A DNA stretch of 9,541 nucleotides from Clostridia bacterium (GCA_017621955.1 JAGASB010000187.1:1-9541), one strand, 5' to 3'. Counted from the stretch's first letter, positions 1 to 7,327 are shown. Notes: generated by a model from the sequence alone, not told the origin. Numbers and translations: made by a program.

Positions 1-820
1 AAAAGTATTTTCTAATCAAGTCAACCTTATTTGCATACTCTTCGGCAGTGTAGTGCCTATTCATTTTTTTAAGCACAGCGTTTGAGCCCGACTGCAACGA
101 AAGGTGAAAATGCGGTGCAAAATTTTTAAGATTTTTAAGCGCCGTCAAAAATTCATCAGTAATTACACCCACTTCTAACGAACCAAGCCTAATTCTACAA
201 TCTACTTCTTTAAGGCTTTCAATCAGTCCCGTTAGCGTTGTTCCATTATAGTCGTAAGCCGATAAATTTATTCCGTTAAGCACTGCTTCTTTTGGCTGTG
301 TTTTTTTAATTTCTTCAATTATGCTTTTTGGGTTTCTTGAACGGCTTCTACCACGAAGATACGGTATTATTCAGTAAGAACAAAAATTATTGCAACCGTC
401 TTGAACTTTTACATATGTGCGTGTTCGTAGGGCTTTAACCACGTTTAGTTCTTCAAATTCACTGCACGGTGGTGTAATTTGTTCACCTGTGCAGTCAAGC
501 ATATCTAAAATTTTATTTTTATTAAACGTTCCCGTAACCAAATAATCGCTTGATTTTTCAGTAAACGCCGTTGGATTTTTTTGCGTTGCACAGCCTGTAA
601 AAATTATTTTTGCGTTAGGGTTTAATTTTTTAATCCTTGAAGCCGTTTGGCGTGATTTTTTCTCCGCTTCCGCAGTAACCGCACAAGTATTGACGACGTA
701 CACGTCGGCTTTTATGAGTTTATCACTAACTTCATAGCCACGCTCAATTAATCCTGCTATAAGCGAATCACTTTCGCATTCGTTTACCTTACAGCCTAGC
801 GTAAAAACTACTGCTTTCAA
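1..820 (-). CDS. mtaB: tRNA threonylcarbamoyladenosine methylthiotransferase MtaB, partial, with in-frame TGA at the third radical-SAM cysteine
   Basis: MtaB (YqeV in Bacillus) is a cytosolic radical-SAM enzyme with two iron-sulfur clusters. It adds a methylthio group to t6A at tRNA position 37. The N-terminal methylthiotransferase domain has its three cluster cysteines at C10 (LGCKVNEC), C46 (NTCAVT) and C77 (TGCATQ). The radical-SAM motif begins QDGCNNFCSY with C143 and C147. The third cysteine codon is TGA (371-373). Beyond it the same frame stays open for 123 codons to the left edge and remains family-like: IIPYLRGRSRSR, LNGINLSAY, RIRLGSLE and HLSLQSGSNAVLKKMNR. The start is TTG at 820-818, overlapping the prmA TGA stop in a TTGA junction, with a GGTGG-like ribosome site inside the end of prmA. 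This suggests translational coupling. The family is about 430 residues, so the C-terminal TRAM region lies outside the window. The family call is secure. Whether the TGA is read as an amino acid, is a lesion or is an error is unknown. Confidence 0.88.
338..373 (-). promoter_or_regulatory. Candidate SECIS-like hairpin following the in-frame TGA of mtaB
   Basis: In mRNA sense, UGA (373-371) is followed by 12 nt and then a small hairpin. Its stem is CUUC (358-355) paired with GAAG (348-345), closing a six-base loop GUGGUA (354-349). A weaker outer pairing joins UGAA (373-370) with UUCA (341-338). Bacterial SECIS elements lie immediately 3' of the UGA inside the coding region, and the apical loop carries G/U close to its start about 16-17 nt after the UGA, as in E. 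coli fdhF. The spacing and loop fit that pattern. The stem is only 4 bp, a competing UACC/GGUA pairing exists, and the bases also encode the conserved LRGRSR segment, so the fold may be fortuitous. Confidence 0.35.
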
Positions 821-1758
821 TTATTTCCACCCCACTCCATAACAAGCGCAGACCATTCGCCCTTTATGTTTTGTTCAACATACTTAAAGCCTGCATTTAG
901 ATAAGCTTGTTTTACTGCACCAAGTCTTTCAACCAAAATACCACTTAATATTATTTTACCATTTGGCTTTAAGTTGGCGAAAATGTAAGGTGCAAAAGCA
1001 ATCAACACTTCTGCCATAATATTGCAAACGATAACGTCGCCTTTAACCGAATTATCATCAAGTAAGTTTTTAAGCAAAACCGTTCCGTTGGTAACTCCGT
1101 TAAGTTTCATATTATGCTCGGTTGCTATTATAGCGCATTCGTCAATGTCGGTCATTATTACCTTTTCTGCACCAAGTTTACTTGCGCAAATACCCAAAAT
1201 ACCACTACCACACCCAACGTCTAAAACAGTGTCGTTACTGCTGACGTACTTTGCAATGTAATCAACACACATTGACGTGGTCTCGTGCTCACCTGTTCCA
1301 AAAGCCATATTGCTGTCAAGCAAAACCTTAATTTCACCGTCAGCCGACTTATAATCTATCCACTCTGGAACGATAACAACTTTGCCAATATGTATGGGTT
1401 TAAAATGTTCTTTCCACTGTTCTCTCCAAAGGTCACCGTCAATCTCACGCTTAACCGTTTCAAGTGTTCCTAAATCAAACGGACTGCTTTGTTTCATACT
1501 TGCTAAATCACGCTCAACCTTGCCTATAACTTCGGTTGCGTTATCTACGGGAAAGTAAGCTTTTACAAGCACGGTCTTATCCGCACTAAAAATACTTTCG
1601 TCGGCATAATCCCACGCCCTGCCGTCACGGGATAAACTTATCACGTCTTCAATATCGTTTATGACTACACCAAGTTCAGTATAGCCCCATAAAACGTCAC
1701 TTACTAATTCACCGCCAAGGTGTGTGGTTGAAACTGTCAATTCAATAAATTTACTCAT
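817..1758 (-). CDS. prmA: Ribosomal protein L11 methyltransferase PrmA
   Basis: PrmA is a cytosolic SAM-dependent methyltransferase that methylates lysine and N-terminal amino groups of ribosomal protein L11. The 313-residue length is normal. Residues 1 to about 100 form the small L11-recognition domain (SKFIELTVSTTH). WKEHFKPIHIGKVVIVPEW (about 115-133) leads into the catalytic domain. That domain carries the family signature MAFGTGEHETT (151-161), SAM-binding motif I VLDVGCGSG (178-186), an acidic pair in TDID (203-206) and CNIMAE (245-250). The ATG at 1758 is favoured because the following residues match the usual PrmA N-terminus, although no Shine-Dalgarno precedes it. A promoter-like sequence ends 6 nt upstream, so the message may be leaderless. 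It ends in TGA overlapping the TTG start of mtaB, which indicates that TGA still acts as a stop in this genome. The dnaJ-prmA-mtaB neighbourhood is the usual Firmicutes arrangement, but rsmE is missing. Confidence 0.96.
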   Translation of the reverse strand: MSKFIELTVSTTHLGGELVSDVLWGYTELGVVINDIEDVISLSRDGRAWDYADESIFSADKTVLVKAYFPVDNATEVIGKVERDLASMKQSSPFDLGTLETVKREIDGDLWREQWKEHFKPIHIGKVVIVPEWIDYKSADGEIKVLLDSNMAFGTGEHETTSMCVDYIAKYVSSNDTVLDVGCGSGILGICASKLGAEKVIMTDIDECAIIATEHNMKLNGVTNGTVLLKNLLDDNSVKGDVIVCNIMAEVLIAFAPYIFANLKPNGKIILSGILVERLGAVKQAYLNAGFKYVEQNIKGEWSALVMEWGGNN

Positions 1759-1764
1759 AGTTTT

Positions 1765-1793
1765 ATTTTAACCGTTTTTGTTTAGTTAGTCAA
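1765..1793 (-). promoter_or_regulatory. Predicted sigma-A-type promoter for prmA-mtaB
   Basis: On the minus strand, TTGACT (1793-1788) and TAAAAT (1770-1765) are separated by exactly 17 bp, each one base from consensus. The pair sits just after the dnaJ terminator-like hairpin. The -10 box ends only 6 nt before the prmA ATG at 1758, so the start site would fall at or within a base or two of the start codon. This explains the missing ribosome binding site. The AT-rich context raises the chance of coincidence. Confidence 0.6.
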
Positions 1794-1801
1794 TTAAATA
1801 A

Positions 1802-1826
1802 TGCGACTTAACATTTTTAAGTCGCA
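1802..1826 (-). terminator. Terminator-like hairpin after dnaJ
   Basis: A perfect 10-bp stem, TGCGACTTAA (1802-1811) with TTAAGTCGCA (1817-1826), encloses a 5-base loop. It starts 6 nt beyond the dnaJ stop codon. In the minus direction it is followed by TTATTTAATT, a U-rich but interrupted tract, so termination may be incomplete. It separates the heat-shock operon from prmA-mtaB. Confidence 0.65.
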
Positions 1827-1832
1827 CATTAA

Positions 1833-2969
1833 TTATTTTGCATACGGATTTTTGCCGTACATACTTTCAATATTGTCTTTATACTGTTTCATTTGTGAGC
1901 ATTGCTTGATATCGGTTGCATCATCAAGCTGTTCTAAAATCTTTTTCTGTTCTCGTGAAAGTTTTGACGGTACTTCGACAACAACTTCAATATACAAGTC
2001 GCCCGTTCCCCTTGAAGATTTTATTCCCTTGCCACGCACGAAGAATATCTTTCCGCTTTGCGTGCCTTCGGGGATAGTATAATCCATCGTTTCATCAATG
2101 AGTGGAACTTTAACTTTACCGCCAATTGCAGCAGTCTTAAAACTTATCGGCACGGAAACGTAAAGGTCAAAATTTTTCCTATTAAATATCTTGCTGTTTT
2201 CAACCTTCATAACGACTATAAGGTCGCCTGCCGCACCACCGTTAGTGCTTGCTTGACCAAAGCCAGCCTTTCTAATATAACTGCCCGTGTCAGCGCCAGC
2301 CGGAATATCAAGAACTACTTTGGTTGTTGTTCTAGTATAGCCCTTGCCGTTACATTCTTTGCACGCTTCCAAAATCTTTTTGCCCGTGCCTTTACATTCA
2401 TCGCACGCACGAACTTGAACAGAACGGAAAAATCCGTTACTTGTAGTATACTGAATTTGTCCTGTGCCTCCGCACTTTTCACAAGTTTTATACGCTGTAC
2501 CCGATTTAGCGCCCGTACCCTTACAACTTGCACACGGTTCGTTTCTATGGTAAACCACTTCACGACGGCAACCCTTGGCAGCGTCAAGGAAACTTAAAGT
2601 AAGTTCAATAGTAATATCATCGCCCTTAGTCTTTGTTTGACGGCGTTGGCGTGACCCACCGAATCCACCGAAAATATCACCAAAAATATCACCAAAGTCG
2701 CCGAATCCACCAAATCCGCTTGCTCCGCCACCGAAGCCACCCATATTCCCGTTCGCATCGCCGAAAGTATCGTAATTCTTTCTCTTAGTTTCATCGGATA
2801 AAACTTCGTTCGCTTCGTTTATTTCCTTAAACCTTTCCGCAGCCGCTTCATCGCCTGGGTGCAAGTCAGGGTGATATTTTTTAACAAGCGTTCTATACGC
2901 TTTCTTTATTTCGTCGGGCGTAGCGTTTTTACTAACACCCAAAATTTCGTAATAATCTTTTTTAGCCAT
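1833..2969 (-). CDS. dnaJ: Chaperone DnaJ (Hsp40, class A)
   Basis: DnaJ is the cytosolic co-chaperone that delivers unfolded clients to DnaK and stimulates its ATPase. The 378-residue protein has every class A part. The J domain (1-70) carries the essential HPD at 33-35. A Gly/Phe-rich linker (about 71-105) includes the repeated DIFGDIF. Four zinc-binding CxxCxGxG repeats follow: CASCKGTG (146-153), CEKCGGTG (163-170), CDECKGTG (189-196) and CKECNGKG (203-210). The C-terminal client-binding and dimerisation domains complete it. The start ATG is fixed by the canonical [12 protein letters not shown]. Its ribosome site is weak (AGG about 8 nt upstream). No convincing promoter is visible in the 59 bp upstream. 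It is separated from dnaK by a ygjV-like gene and a hairpin, where many bacteria have dnaK and dnaJ adjacent. A terminator-like hairpin follows. Confidence 0.98.
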   Translation of the reverse strand: MAKKDYYEILGVSKNATPDEIKKAYRTLVKKYHPDLHPGDEAAAERFKEINEANEVLSDETKRKNYDTFGDANGNMGGFGGGASGFGGFGDFGDIFGDIFGGFGGSRQRRQTKTKGDDITIELTLSFLDAAKGCRREVVYHRNEPCASCKGTGAKSGTAYKTCEKCGGTGQIQYTTSNGFFRSVQVRACDECKGTGKKILEACKECNGKGYTRTTTKVVLDIPAGADTGSYIRKAGFGQASTNGGAAGDLIVVMKVENSKIFNRKNFDLYVSVPISFKTAAIGGKVKVPLIDETMDYTIPEGTQSGKIFFVRGKGIKSSRGTGDLYIEVVVEVPSKLSREQKKILEQLDDATDIKQCSQMKQYKDNIESMYGKNPYAK

Positions 2970-3028
2970 AACTAAACCTATAAATAATGTATTAATTAAG
3001 ATAACGTAATTGTATGAACGTTAGTTTT

Positions 3029-3628
3029 TTATACTTCTTTCTTTTTCCATAATATATTGTAACGGACTATTGCGATTAGTATAGAAATTAGTGCAAACAC
3101 ATCGTGAATAAGTGCTATCCAATAGAAATAAACTATTCCGTTTATTATCCAAAGCGAAATGCTACAAGCAAATAAATAGCGATATATTTTTTCGTTCATA
3201 ACAAAGTACGCAATCGTGCCTATTGGGCCACCTATAATAGCAAATATTGAAAACCAACTATTCCAAGTAATTATCCCTGCAAAAAGTTGCAAACAAATAA
3301 AGAAAAAAAGCCAAAATTTGCTATATGCCCACTTATGCTTTCCCCTTTGTAAAAACACAAGTCCTTGAATACAACCCACAAAGTTAAGTGCTGCACTTGT
3401 AAAGTTTCCGTTAAGCACAAAGTACGTTATCCAACAAAGATTGCCTAAAATACACAACAAAACGATTGCATTTCTTTTTTTATTTTGTGTTTCGGTGATT
3501 TTTAAACATATTGCAATAACTCCAAATAAATTTATAAGTATTGCATATCCTAATCCGCCAAGCGCACCCGTAAGACCATTTACTATGCCTTCGCCTAATT
3601 GTGTAAGTGAAAAAAGTAAATTATTCAT
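3029..3628 (-). CDS. YgjV-family inner-membrane protein of unknown function
   Basis: This is a very hydrophobic protein of about 199 residues with roughly six or seven predicted membrane helices (about 25-43, 53-72, 76-93, 104-122, 124-142, 147-170 and 171-190) and a lysine-rich C-terminus (WKKKEV). The spacing of the helices resembles the YgjV family of bacterial inner-membrane proteins: TQNKKRNAIVLLCILGNLCWITYF, GNFTSAALNFVG and a second helical repeat. Their biochemical role is not established. The ATG at 3628 is preferred, though a TTG two codons upstream is also possible. Neither has a recognisable Shine-Dalgarno. The gene lies between dnaK and dnaJ in the same direction, after a strong hairpin, so expression may depend on read-through from dnaK. 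It is a non-canonical passenger in the heat-shock cluster. The membrane character is certain and the family assignment is probable. Confidence 0.8.
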   Translation of the reverse strand: MNNLLFSLTQLGEGIVNGLTGALGGLGYAILINLFGVIAICLKITETQNKKRNAIVLLCILGNLCWITYFVLNGNFTSAALNFVGCIQGLVFLQRGKHKWAYSKFWLFFFICLQLFAGIITWNSWFSIFAIIGGPIGTIAYFVMNEKIYRYLFACSISLWIINGIVYFYWIALIHDVFALISILIAIVRYNILWKKKEV

Positions 3629-3646
3629 TGTCAAATTTAAGCATAA

Positions 3647-3674
3647 ACTGAAAGGCGAATTTTCGCCTTTCAGT
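3647..3674 (-). terminator. Hairpin after dnaK, probable terminator or attenuator
   Basis: An 11-bp perfect stem, ACTGAAAGGCG (3647-3657) with CGCCTTTCAGT (3664-3674), is extendable by two A-T pairs and lies 36 nt past the dnaK stop. The minus-strand RNA continues TTATGCTTAAATTT, a poor U-tract. The hairpin may act as a partial terminator or as a 3'-end stabiliser that lowers expression of the downstream ygjV-like gene and dnaJ relative to dnaK. On the plus strand it is followed by CGAATTTTTC, so it could also stop opposite transcription. Confidence 0.55.
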
Positions 3675-3710
3675 CGAATTTTTCTAATTGCTTATGTGTT
3701 AAAAAACTAA

Positions 3711-5516
3711 TTACTGATGGAATTCGTCCCCACCGTTAGCACCACCCTGTGCGTTGGGGTCTGCGCCCATATCGCCGTTGGGGTTTGCTTGCTGATAAAT
3801 TTTACCGAAGATTGCTTGTGATTCGTTAGAAAGTTTTTCAGTAGCCTTAACTATTCTATCGTTATCGTTTGAAGCAAGTTCTTCTTTTGCAATCTTGATT
3901 TCTTCTTCAAGTTTAGCCTTGTCTTCTGCGCTAACCTTGTCGCCCAAATCCTTGATTGACTTTTCAATCGTGAAGATAAGTCCATCAAGTTTGTTGTGAT
4001 TTTCAACAACTTCTTTACGCTTTTTATCTTCTTCTTCGTACTGTTTAGCTTCGTTTACAGCCTTGTCGATATCTGCGTCAGAAAGGTTAGAAGATGAAGT
4101 GATGGTAATGTTTTGTGATTTACCCGTGCCTAAATCTTTTGCCGAAACGTTTACGATGCCGTTTGCGTCAATATCGAACGTAACTTCAATTTGTGGTACG
4201 CCACGGGGTGCAGGTGCAATGCCTGAAAGTTGGAAGTTGCCAAGCGTTTTATTGTCTTTTGCAAATTCTCTTTCACCCTGTAAAATATGAATATCAACAG
4301 CCGTTTGATTATCGGCAGCCGTTGAGAACACCTGAGATTTCTTAACGGGGATAGTAGTATTTCTTTCTATAAGTTTAGTGCATACTCCACCAAGTGTTTC
4401 AATACCAAGTGATAAAGGTGTTACGTCGAGAAGAAGAACGTCTTTAACTTCACCAGAGAGAACACCGCCTTGAATAGCCGCACCGATTGCAACGCATTCG
4501 TCGGGGTTGATGCCCTTGAACGGTTCTTTACCGGTTACCTTTCTAACTTCATCAATAACTGCGGGAATTCTTGTTGAACCACCAACGAGAATAACTTTAT
4601 CAATATCAGAATAAGAAAGTCCTGCGTCCTTCATTGCGTTTTGCATAGGAACTACGGTTGCAGCAACCAAGTCTTCGGTAAGCGCATCGAATTTTTGTTT
4701 GGTAATATCAACGTCAAGGTGTTTAGGACCTGTTGCATCTGCCGTGATAAAGGGAAGATTTACGTTGGTTTTGCTCATACCAGAAAGTTCAATTTTTGCT
4801 TTTTCTGCTGCTTCTTTAAGCCTTTGCATAGCAAGTTTATCGCTAGTTAAGTCAATACCTTCTTTTGCTTTAAATTCTGAAACAAGATAATCCATAACTC
4901 TCTTATCGAAGTCGTCACCACCGAGCATATTGTTTCCGTGTGTTGCCAAAACTTCAAATACGCCGTCGCCAATTTCCATAATAGAAACGTCGAACGTGCC
5001 ACCACCAAGGTCGTAAATAATAACTTTTTGAGTTTTGCCTTCTTTGTCAAGACCGTAAGAAAGTGCCGCTGCCGTCGGTTCGTTTATGATACGAAGAACG
5101 TTTAAGCCTGCAATCTTACCAGCATCTTTTGTTGCTTGACGTTGGCTATCTGAAAAGTATGCGGGAACGGTAATAACTGCATCGGTAACCGTGCCACCAA
5201 GATAACTTTCAGCGTCCTTTTTAAGCTTTGTTAATACCATTGCAGAAATTTCTTGCGGTGTGAAAGCCTTTCCGTCAATTTCCACTTTATAATTAGAGCC
5301 CATATGTCTTTTAATAGACTGAACGGTTCTGTCGGGATTAGAAACTGCTTGACGTTTTGCTACTTGACCAACAAGTCTTTCACCGTCTTTTTGGAAAGCG
5401 ACTACCGACGGGGTAGTTCTTGAACCTTCCGCATTTGCTATAACAACGGGTTCACCGTTTTCCATTACTGCTACACAAGAGTTTGTAGTACCTAAGTCAA
5501 TACCTATTGTTTTCAT
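3711..5516 (-). CDS. dnaK: Chaperone DnaK (Hsp70)
   Basis: DnaK is the central cytosolic ATP-dependent chaperone and works with DnaJ and GrpE. At 601 residues it is near the usual size. The nucleotide-binding domain (1 to about 358) shows the phosphate motifs [13 protein letters not shown] (5-17), [11 protein letters not shown] (145-155), [12 protein letters not shown] (167-178) and [13 protein letters not shown] (308-320). The linker [13 protein letters not shown] (359-371) leads to the substrate-binding beta domain and a charged helical lid. The stretch near residues 68-92 lacks the insertion of about 20 residues present in Gram-negative Hsp70s, which supports a Gram-positive-type host. The tail is Gly/Asn-rich and ends GGDEFHQ, not in the common acidic VVDAEFEEV-like end. 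The ATG at 5516 has a strong Shine-Dalgarno, AAGGAGA (5533-5527), and follows grpE by 24 bp. It is transcribed from the CIRCE-controlled hrcA promoter, and no separate promoter is visible. Confidence 0.99.
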   Translation of the reverse strand: MKTIGIDLGTTNSCVAVMENGEPVVIANAEGSRTTPSVVAFQKDGERLVGQVAKRQAVSNPDRTVQSIKRHMGSNYKVEIDGKAFTPQEISAMVLTKLKKDAESYLGGTVTDAVITVPAYFSDSQRQATKDAGKIAGLNVLRIINEPTAAALSYGLDKEGKTQKVIIYDLGGGTFDVSIMEIGDGVFEVLATHGNNMLGGDDFDKRVMDYLVSEFKAKEGIDLTSDKLAMQRLKEAAEKAKIELSGMSKTNVNLPFITADATGPKHLDVDITKQKFDALTEDLVAATVVPMQNAMKDAGLSYSDIDKVILVGGSTRIPAVIDEVRKVTGKEPFKGINPDECVAIGAAIQGGVLSGEVKDVLLLDVTPLSLGIETLGGVCTKLIERNTTIPVKKSQVFSTAADNQTAVDIHILQGEREFAKDNKTLGNFQLSGIAPAPRGVPQIEVTFDIDANGIVNVSAKDLGTGKSQNITITSSSNLSDADIDKAVNEAKQYEEEDKKRKEVVENHNKLDGLIFTIEKSIKDLGDKVSAEDKAKLEEEIKIAKEELASNDNDRIVKATEKLSNESQAIFGKIYQQANPNGDMGADPNAQGGANGGDEFHQ

Positions 5517-5540
5517 AATATTTTAATCTCCTTAATATTT

Positions 5541-6080
5541 TTATTTAATAACGCTAACGGTAGCGTATCTTATAATTTTATCTTTCTTTTTGTATCCTTT
5601 TTGGAATACTTGTTTAACGGTATCGGGCTCTTCACCGTCTTGCGCCGGAACTTGCATAACTGCTTCGGCAAAGTTGGGGTCGAACGGCTCACCTACGGGA
5701 TTAATTTCTTCAATGCCTAAGCCCCTTAAAGTATCGTCAAATTTTTCCCTTATCTTTTTTATACCCTCTGCCGTCTTTTCGTCAAGACCGAGACTTAATG
5801 CCCAGTCAAGATTATCGCCAACGGGAAGAATTTTCTTGATTATACTTGCTTCGCCCTCTGAAAAGCCTTCCGCCCATTGATTTGCCGTACGCTTTTTATA
5901 GTTGTCAAACTCAGCAACGTTTCTTACCCACTTATCCTTAAAGTCATCAGCTTGTTTTTTAAGTTCTTCATTTTCCTTTATTAGATTTTCGTTTTCAGCT
6001 ACAAGCGCTTGTTCTTTTTCTGTAAGCACGGGTTCAGTTTCTTGCTTTTCCGCACTTTTATTCTTCTTTTTTTCGTCCAT
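5541..6080 (-). CDS. grpE: Nucleotide exchange factor GrpE
   Basis: GrpE is a cytosolic homodimer that releases ADP from DnaK. The 179-residue protein has a lysine- and glutamate-rich disordered N-terminus and a long coiled-coil helix (about 20-55). The family segment NVAEFDNYKKR (54-64) follows. The C-terminal beta-wing domain has the recognisable run GIEEINPVGEPFDPNFAEAV and ends with FQKGYKKKDKIIRYATVSVIK, matching the GrpE signature. The ATG at 6080 follows hrcA by 12 bp. Its ribosome site AAAGGA (6094-6089) overlaps the hrcA stop codon, which implies close coupling within one operon. Confidence 0.98.
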   Translation of the reverse strand: MDEKKKNKSAEKQETEPVLTEKEQALVAENENLIKENEELKKQADDFKDKWVRNVAEFDNYKKRTANQWAEGFSEGEASIIKKILPVGDNLDWALSLGLDEKTAEGIKKIREKFDDTLRGLGIEEINPVGEPFDPNFAEAVMQVPAQDGEEPDTVKQVFQKGYKKKDKIIRYATVSVIK

Positions 6081-6092
6081 CTTTAACGTCCT

Positions 6093-7118
6093 TTATTTTT
6101 TATTGTTTAATACGTCTTCTAAAATTTGCCCAACGCCTTCTAAAACGGATATAACCTTTTGGTAATCCATACGAAGCGGTCCGATAACGCCGTAAGTACC
6201 CACCTTTACGCCACTTGCCGAGTACGTTGCCGTGACCATAGAACACCCTTCGGGCATATCTTTTTGTTCACTGCCACCGATTTTAATACTTATTTCAATA
6301 TTGTCGTTATCTTCTTTTAGAAGTTCTGCAAGTTTATTTTTACTTGTAACCACCGACAAGAAGTTCTTAACCTTTTCAGTATCCGAATATTCGGGGTGGT
6401 TTAGTATCTTATTTTCGCCTTCTAAAATAACTTTTGCGTTATTGTTAGAAATATAATCTTCTATGGCGCTCATAACGCTATCGAAAATTTCACGGTAACT
6501 TTCAAATTCTTCCTTGATAACGTCTGCAAGATTGACAACTTCGCCAAACTCTTTACCGTTAAACATTCTTGCTATAAGTTCGCTTGCTTCTATTATCTGC
6601 GCATCAGTCATACTTTCGGGGATTGAAATAAATTTGTCCCTTATAAGCGTGTTTTCCGTTACGATAAGTAAAAGCGCTTGATTTGCCTTATACCTAAAAA
6701 TGTCAATCTTAACAATCTTATCTTTGGCACTGTGCGAAGTAAAGCCAACCGAAGTGTAATCGGTTAAATCACTGATTACTTTAACTGCGTTTTGAACAAC
6801 CGATTCAAGATTATCAGCGTGATTTTTAAACGCTTCTTTAATAACCCCTACTTCCTTAACCGAAAGCTTGCTTTTATCCATAAGTTCAGCAACGTAAAGT
6901 TTATATGCTTCAATAGATGGAACACGACCGCTACTTGTGTGAAGCTGTGATAAAAACCCAAGTTCTTCAAGCTGAGCAAGTTCACTTCTTACCGTCGCAG
7001 AACTTATATCCTTCATATATTTTTCGGTTATGCTCTTACTTGAAACAGGTTGCGCTGTTGAAATATAATCGTCTACGACAAGTTGTAAAATTTTCCTTTT
7101 TCTATCGGATAGTTTCAT
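6093..7118 (-). CDS. hrcA: Heat-inducible transcription repressor HrcA
   Basis: HrcA is a DNA-binding repressor of class I heat-shock operons. It binds CIRCE operators, with activity dependent on GroEL in characterised species. From the preferred ATG the protein is 341 residues, the usual size. The N-terminal winged-helix DNA-binding region (about 1-75) has family-like sequence: LSDRKRKILQLVVDDYISTAQPVSSKSI, then DISSATVRSELAQLEELGFL and HTSSGRVPS. The GAF-like dimerisation region follows, ending with YGVIGPLRMDYQKVISVLEGVGQIL. A GTG six codons upstream (7136) is open in frame, but the ATG at 7118 has a good Shine-Dalgarno (AAAGGGG, 7130-7124), while the GTG has none. As the first gene of its operon, with CIRCE in its leader, HrcA should repress its own synthesis together with grpE and dnaK. 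Confidence 0.97.
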   Translation of the reverse strand: MKLSDRKRKILQLVVDDYISTAQPVSSKSITEKYMKDISSATVRSELAQLEELGFLSQLHTSSGRVPSIEAYKLYVAELMDKSKLSVKEVGVIKEAFKNHADNLESVVQNAVKVISDLTDYTSVGFTSHSAKDKIVKIDIFRYKANQALLLIVTENTLIRDKFISIPESMTDAQIIEASELIARMFNGKEFGEVVNLADVIKEEFESYREIFDSVMSAIEDYISNNNAKVILEGENKILNHPEYSDTEKVKNFLSVVTSKNKLAELLKEDNDNIEISIKIGGSEQKDMPEGCSMVTATYSASGVKVGTYGVIGPLRMDYQKVISVLEGVGQILEDVLNNKK

Positions 7119-7129
7119 CTTTTCCCCTT

Positions 7130-7138
7130 TTAGCACTT
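7130..7138 (+). promoter_or_regulatory. Extra CIRCE half-site beside the hrcA ribosome binding site
   Basis: TTAGCACTT matches eight of nine bases of the CIRCE half-site TTAGCACTC. It lies 14 bp from the left arm of the main CIRCE and points in the same direction, making a direct repeat. No inverted partner exists at the standard 9-bp spacing. It abuts and slightly overlaps the hrcA Shine-Dalgarno. A regulatory role is only inferred. Confidence 0.4.
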
Positions 7139-7152
7139 ATCGAAGTTTTTTG

Positions 7153-7179
7153 TTAGCACTCTTTTATGTCAACTGCCAA
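7153..7179. promoter_or_regulatory. CIRCE operator with one degenerate arm
   Basis: On the plus strand the left arm TTAGCACTC (7153-7161) is a perfect consensus half. It is followed by exactly 9 bp and then AACTGCCAA (7171-7179), which agrees with the consensus GAGTGCTAA at six of nine positions. It sits just downstream of the predicted hrcA start site, the usual CIRCE position, so HrcA bound here would block transcription of hrcA-grpE-dnaK. Confidence 0.82.
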
Positions 7180-7190
7180 CTTTCAAAATA

Positions 7191-7219
7191 ATTGTACAAC
7201 TATTATGTTACTTTGTCAA
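7191..7219 (-). promoter_or_regulatory. Sigma-A-type promoter of the hrcA-grpE-dnaK operon
   Basis: Minus-strand TTGACA (7219-7214) is a perfect -35. TACAAT (7196-7191) is a one-mismatch -10 at the ideal 17-bp spacing. AT-rich sequence with A- and T-tracts lies upstream. Transcription would start near 7184, giving a leader of about 66 nt that contains the CIRCE and the hrcA ribosome site. Confidence 0.85.
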
Positions 7220-7281
7220 GGGTTTTACGCTCATAAATTTAAAATAATTATGTATTTAAAGTTAAAAATTTTTTTGCATAC

Positions 7282-7311
7282 AAAAACTCCCTGCAAAAGC
7301 ATGCAGGGAGT
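7282..7311 (-). terminator. Rho-independent terminator of the ABC permease gene
   Basis: A 10-bp stem, ACTCCCTGCA (7286-7295) with TGCAGGGAGT (7302-7311), encloses a 6-base loop. In the minus direction it is followed directly by a run of five T residues (7286-7282). It lies 16 bp past the permease stop codon and well upstream of the hrcA promoter, so it cleanly separates the two units. Confidence 0.9.
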
Positions 7312-7327
7312 AAAATTTGGTATAGTT

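Noticed and set aside
371..373. Genome-wide reassignment of TGA to an amino acid
   Set aside because: prmA ends at a TGA overlapping the TTG start of mtaB, at the expected family length, and tryptophan is encoded by TGG. Any recoding here would have to be site-specific.
2058..2597. 179-codon plus-strand ORF opposite dnaJ
   Set aside because: It lies wholly antisense to a well-conserved dnaJ, matches no family I recognise, and arises from the codon bias of the true gene.
7116..7136. GTG at 7136 as the hrcA start
   Set aside because: It lacks a ribosome site, and its codons would include the strong AAAGGGG Shine-Dalgarno that serves the ATG at 7118.
7130..7161. The two TTAGCACT copies as the two arms of one CIRCE
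   Set aside because: They are direct, not inverted, repeats and 14 bp apart. The inverted partner with 9-bp spacing is the degenerate AACTGCCAA at 7171-7179.
7167..7172. Second TTGACA as a -35 of another hrcA promoter
   Set aside because: At 17-18 bp downstream the sequence is only AAAACT or AAACTT, a poor -10. The upstream TTGACA-N17-TACAAT is far better.
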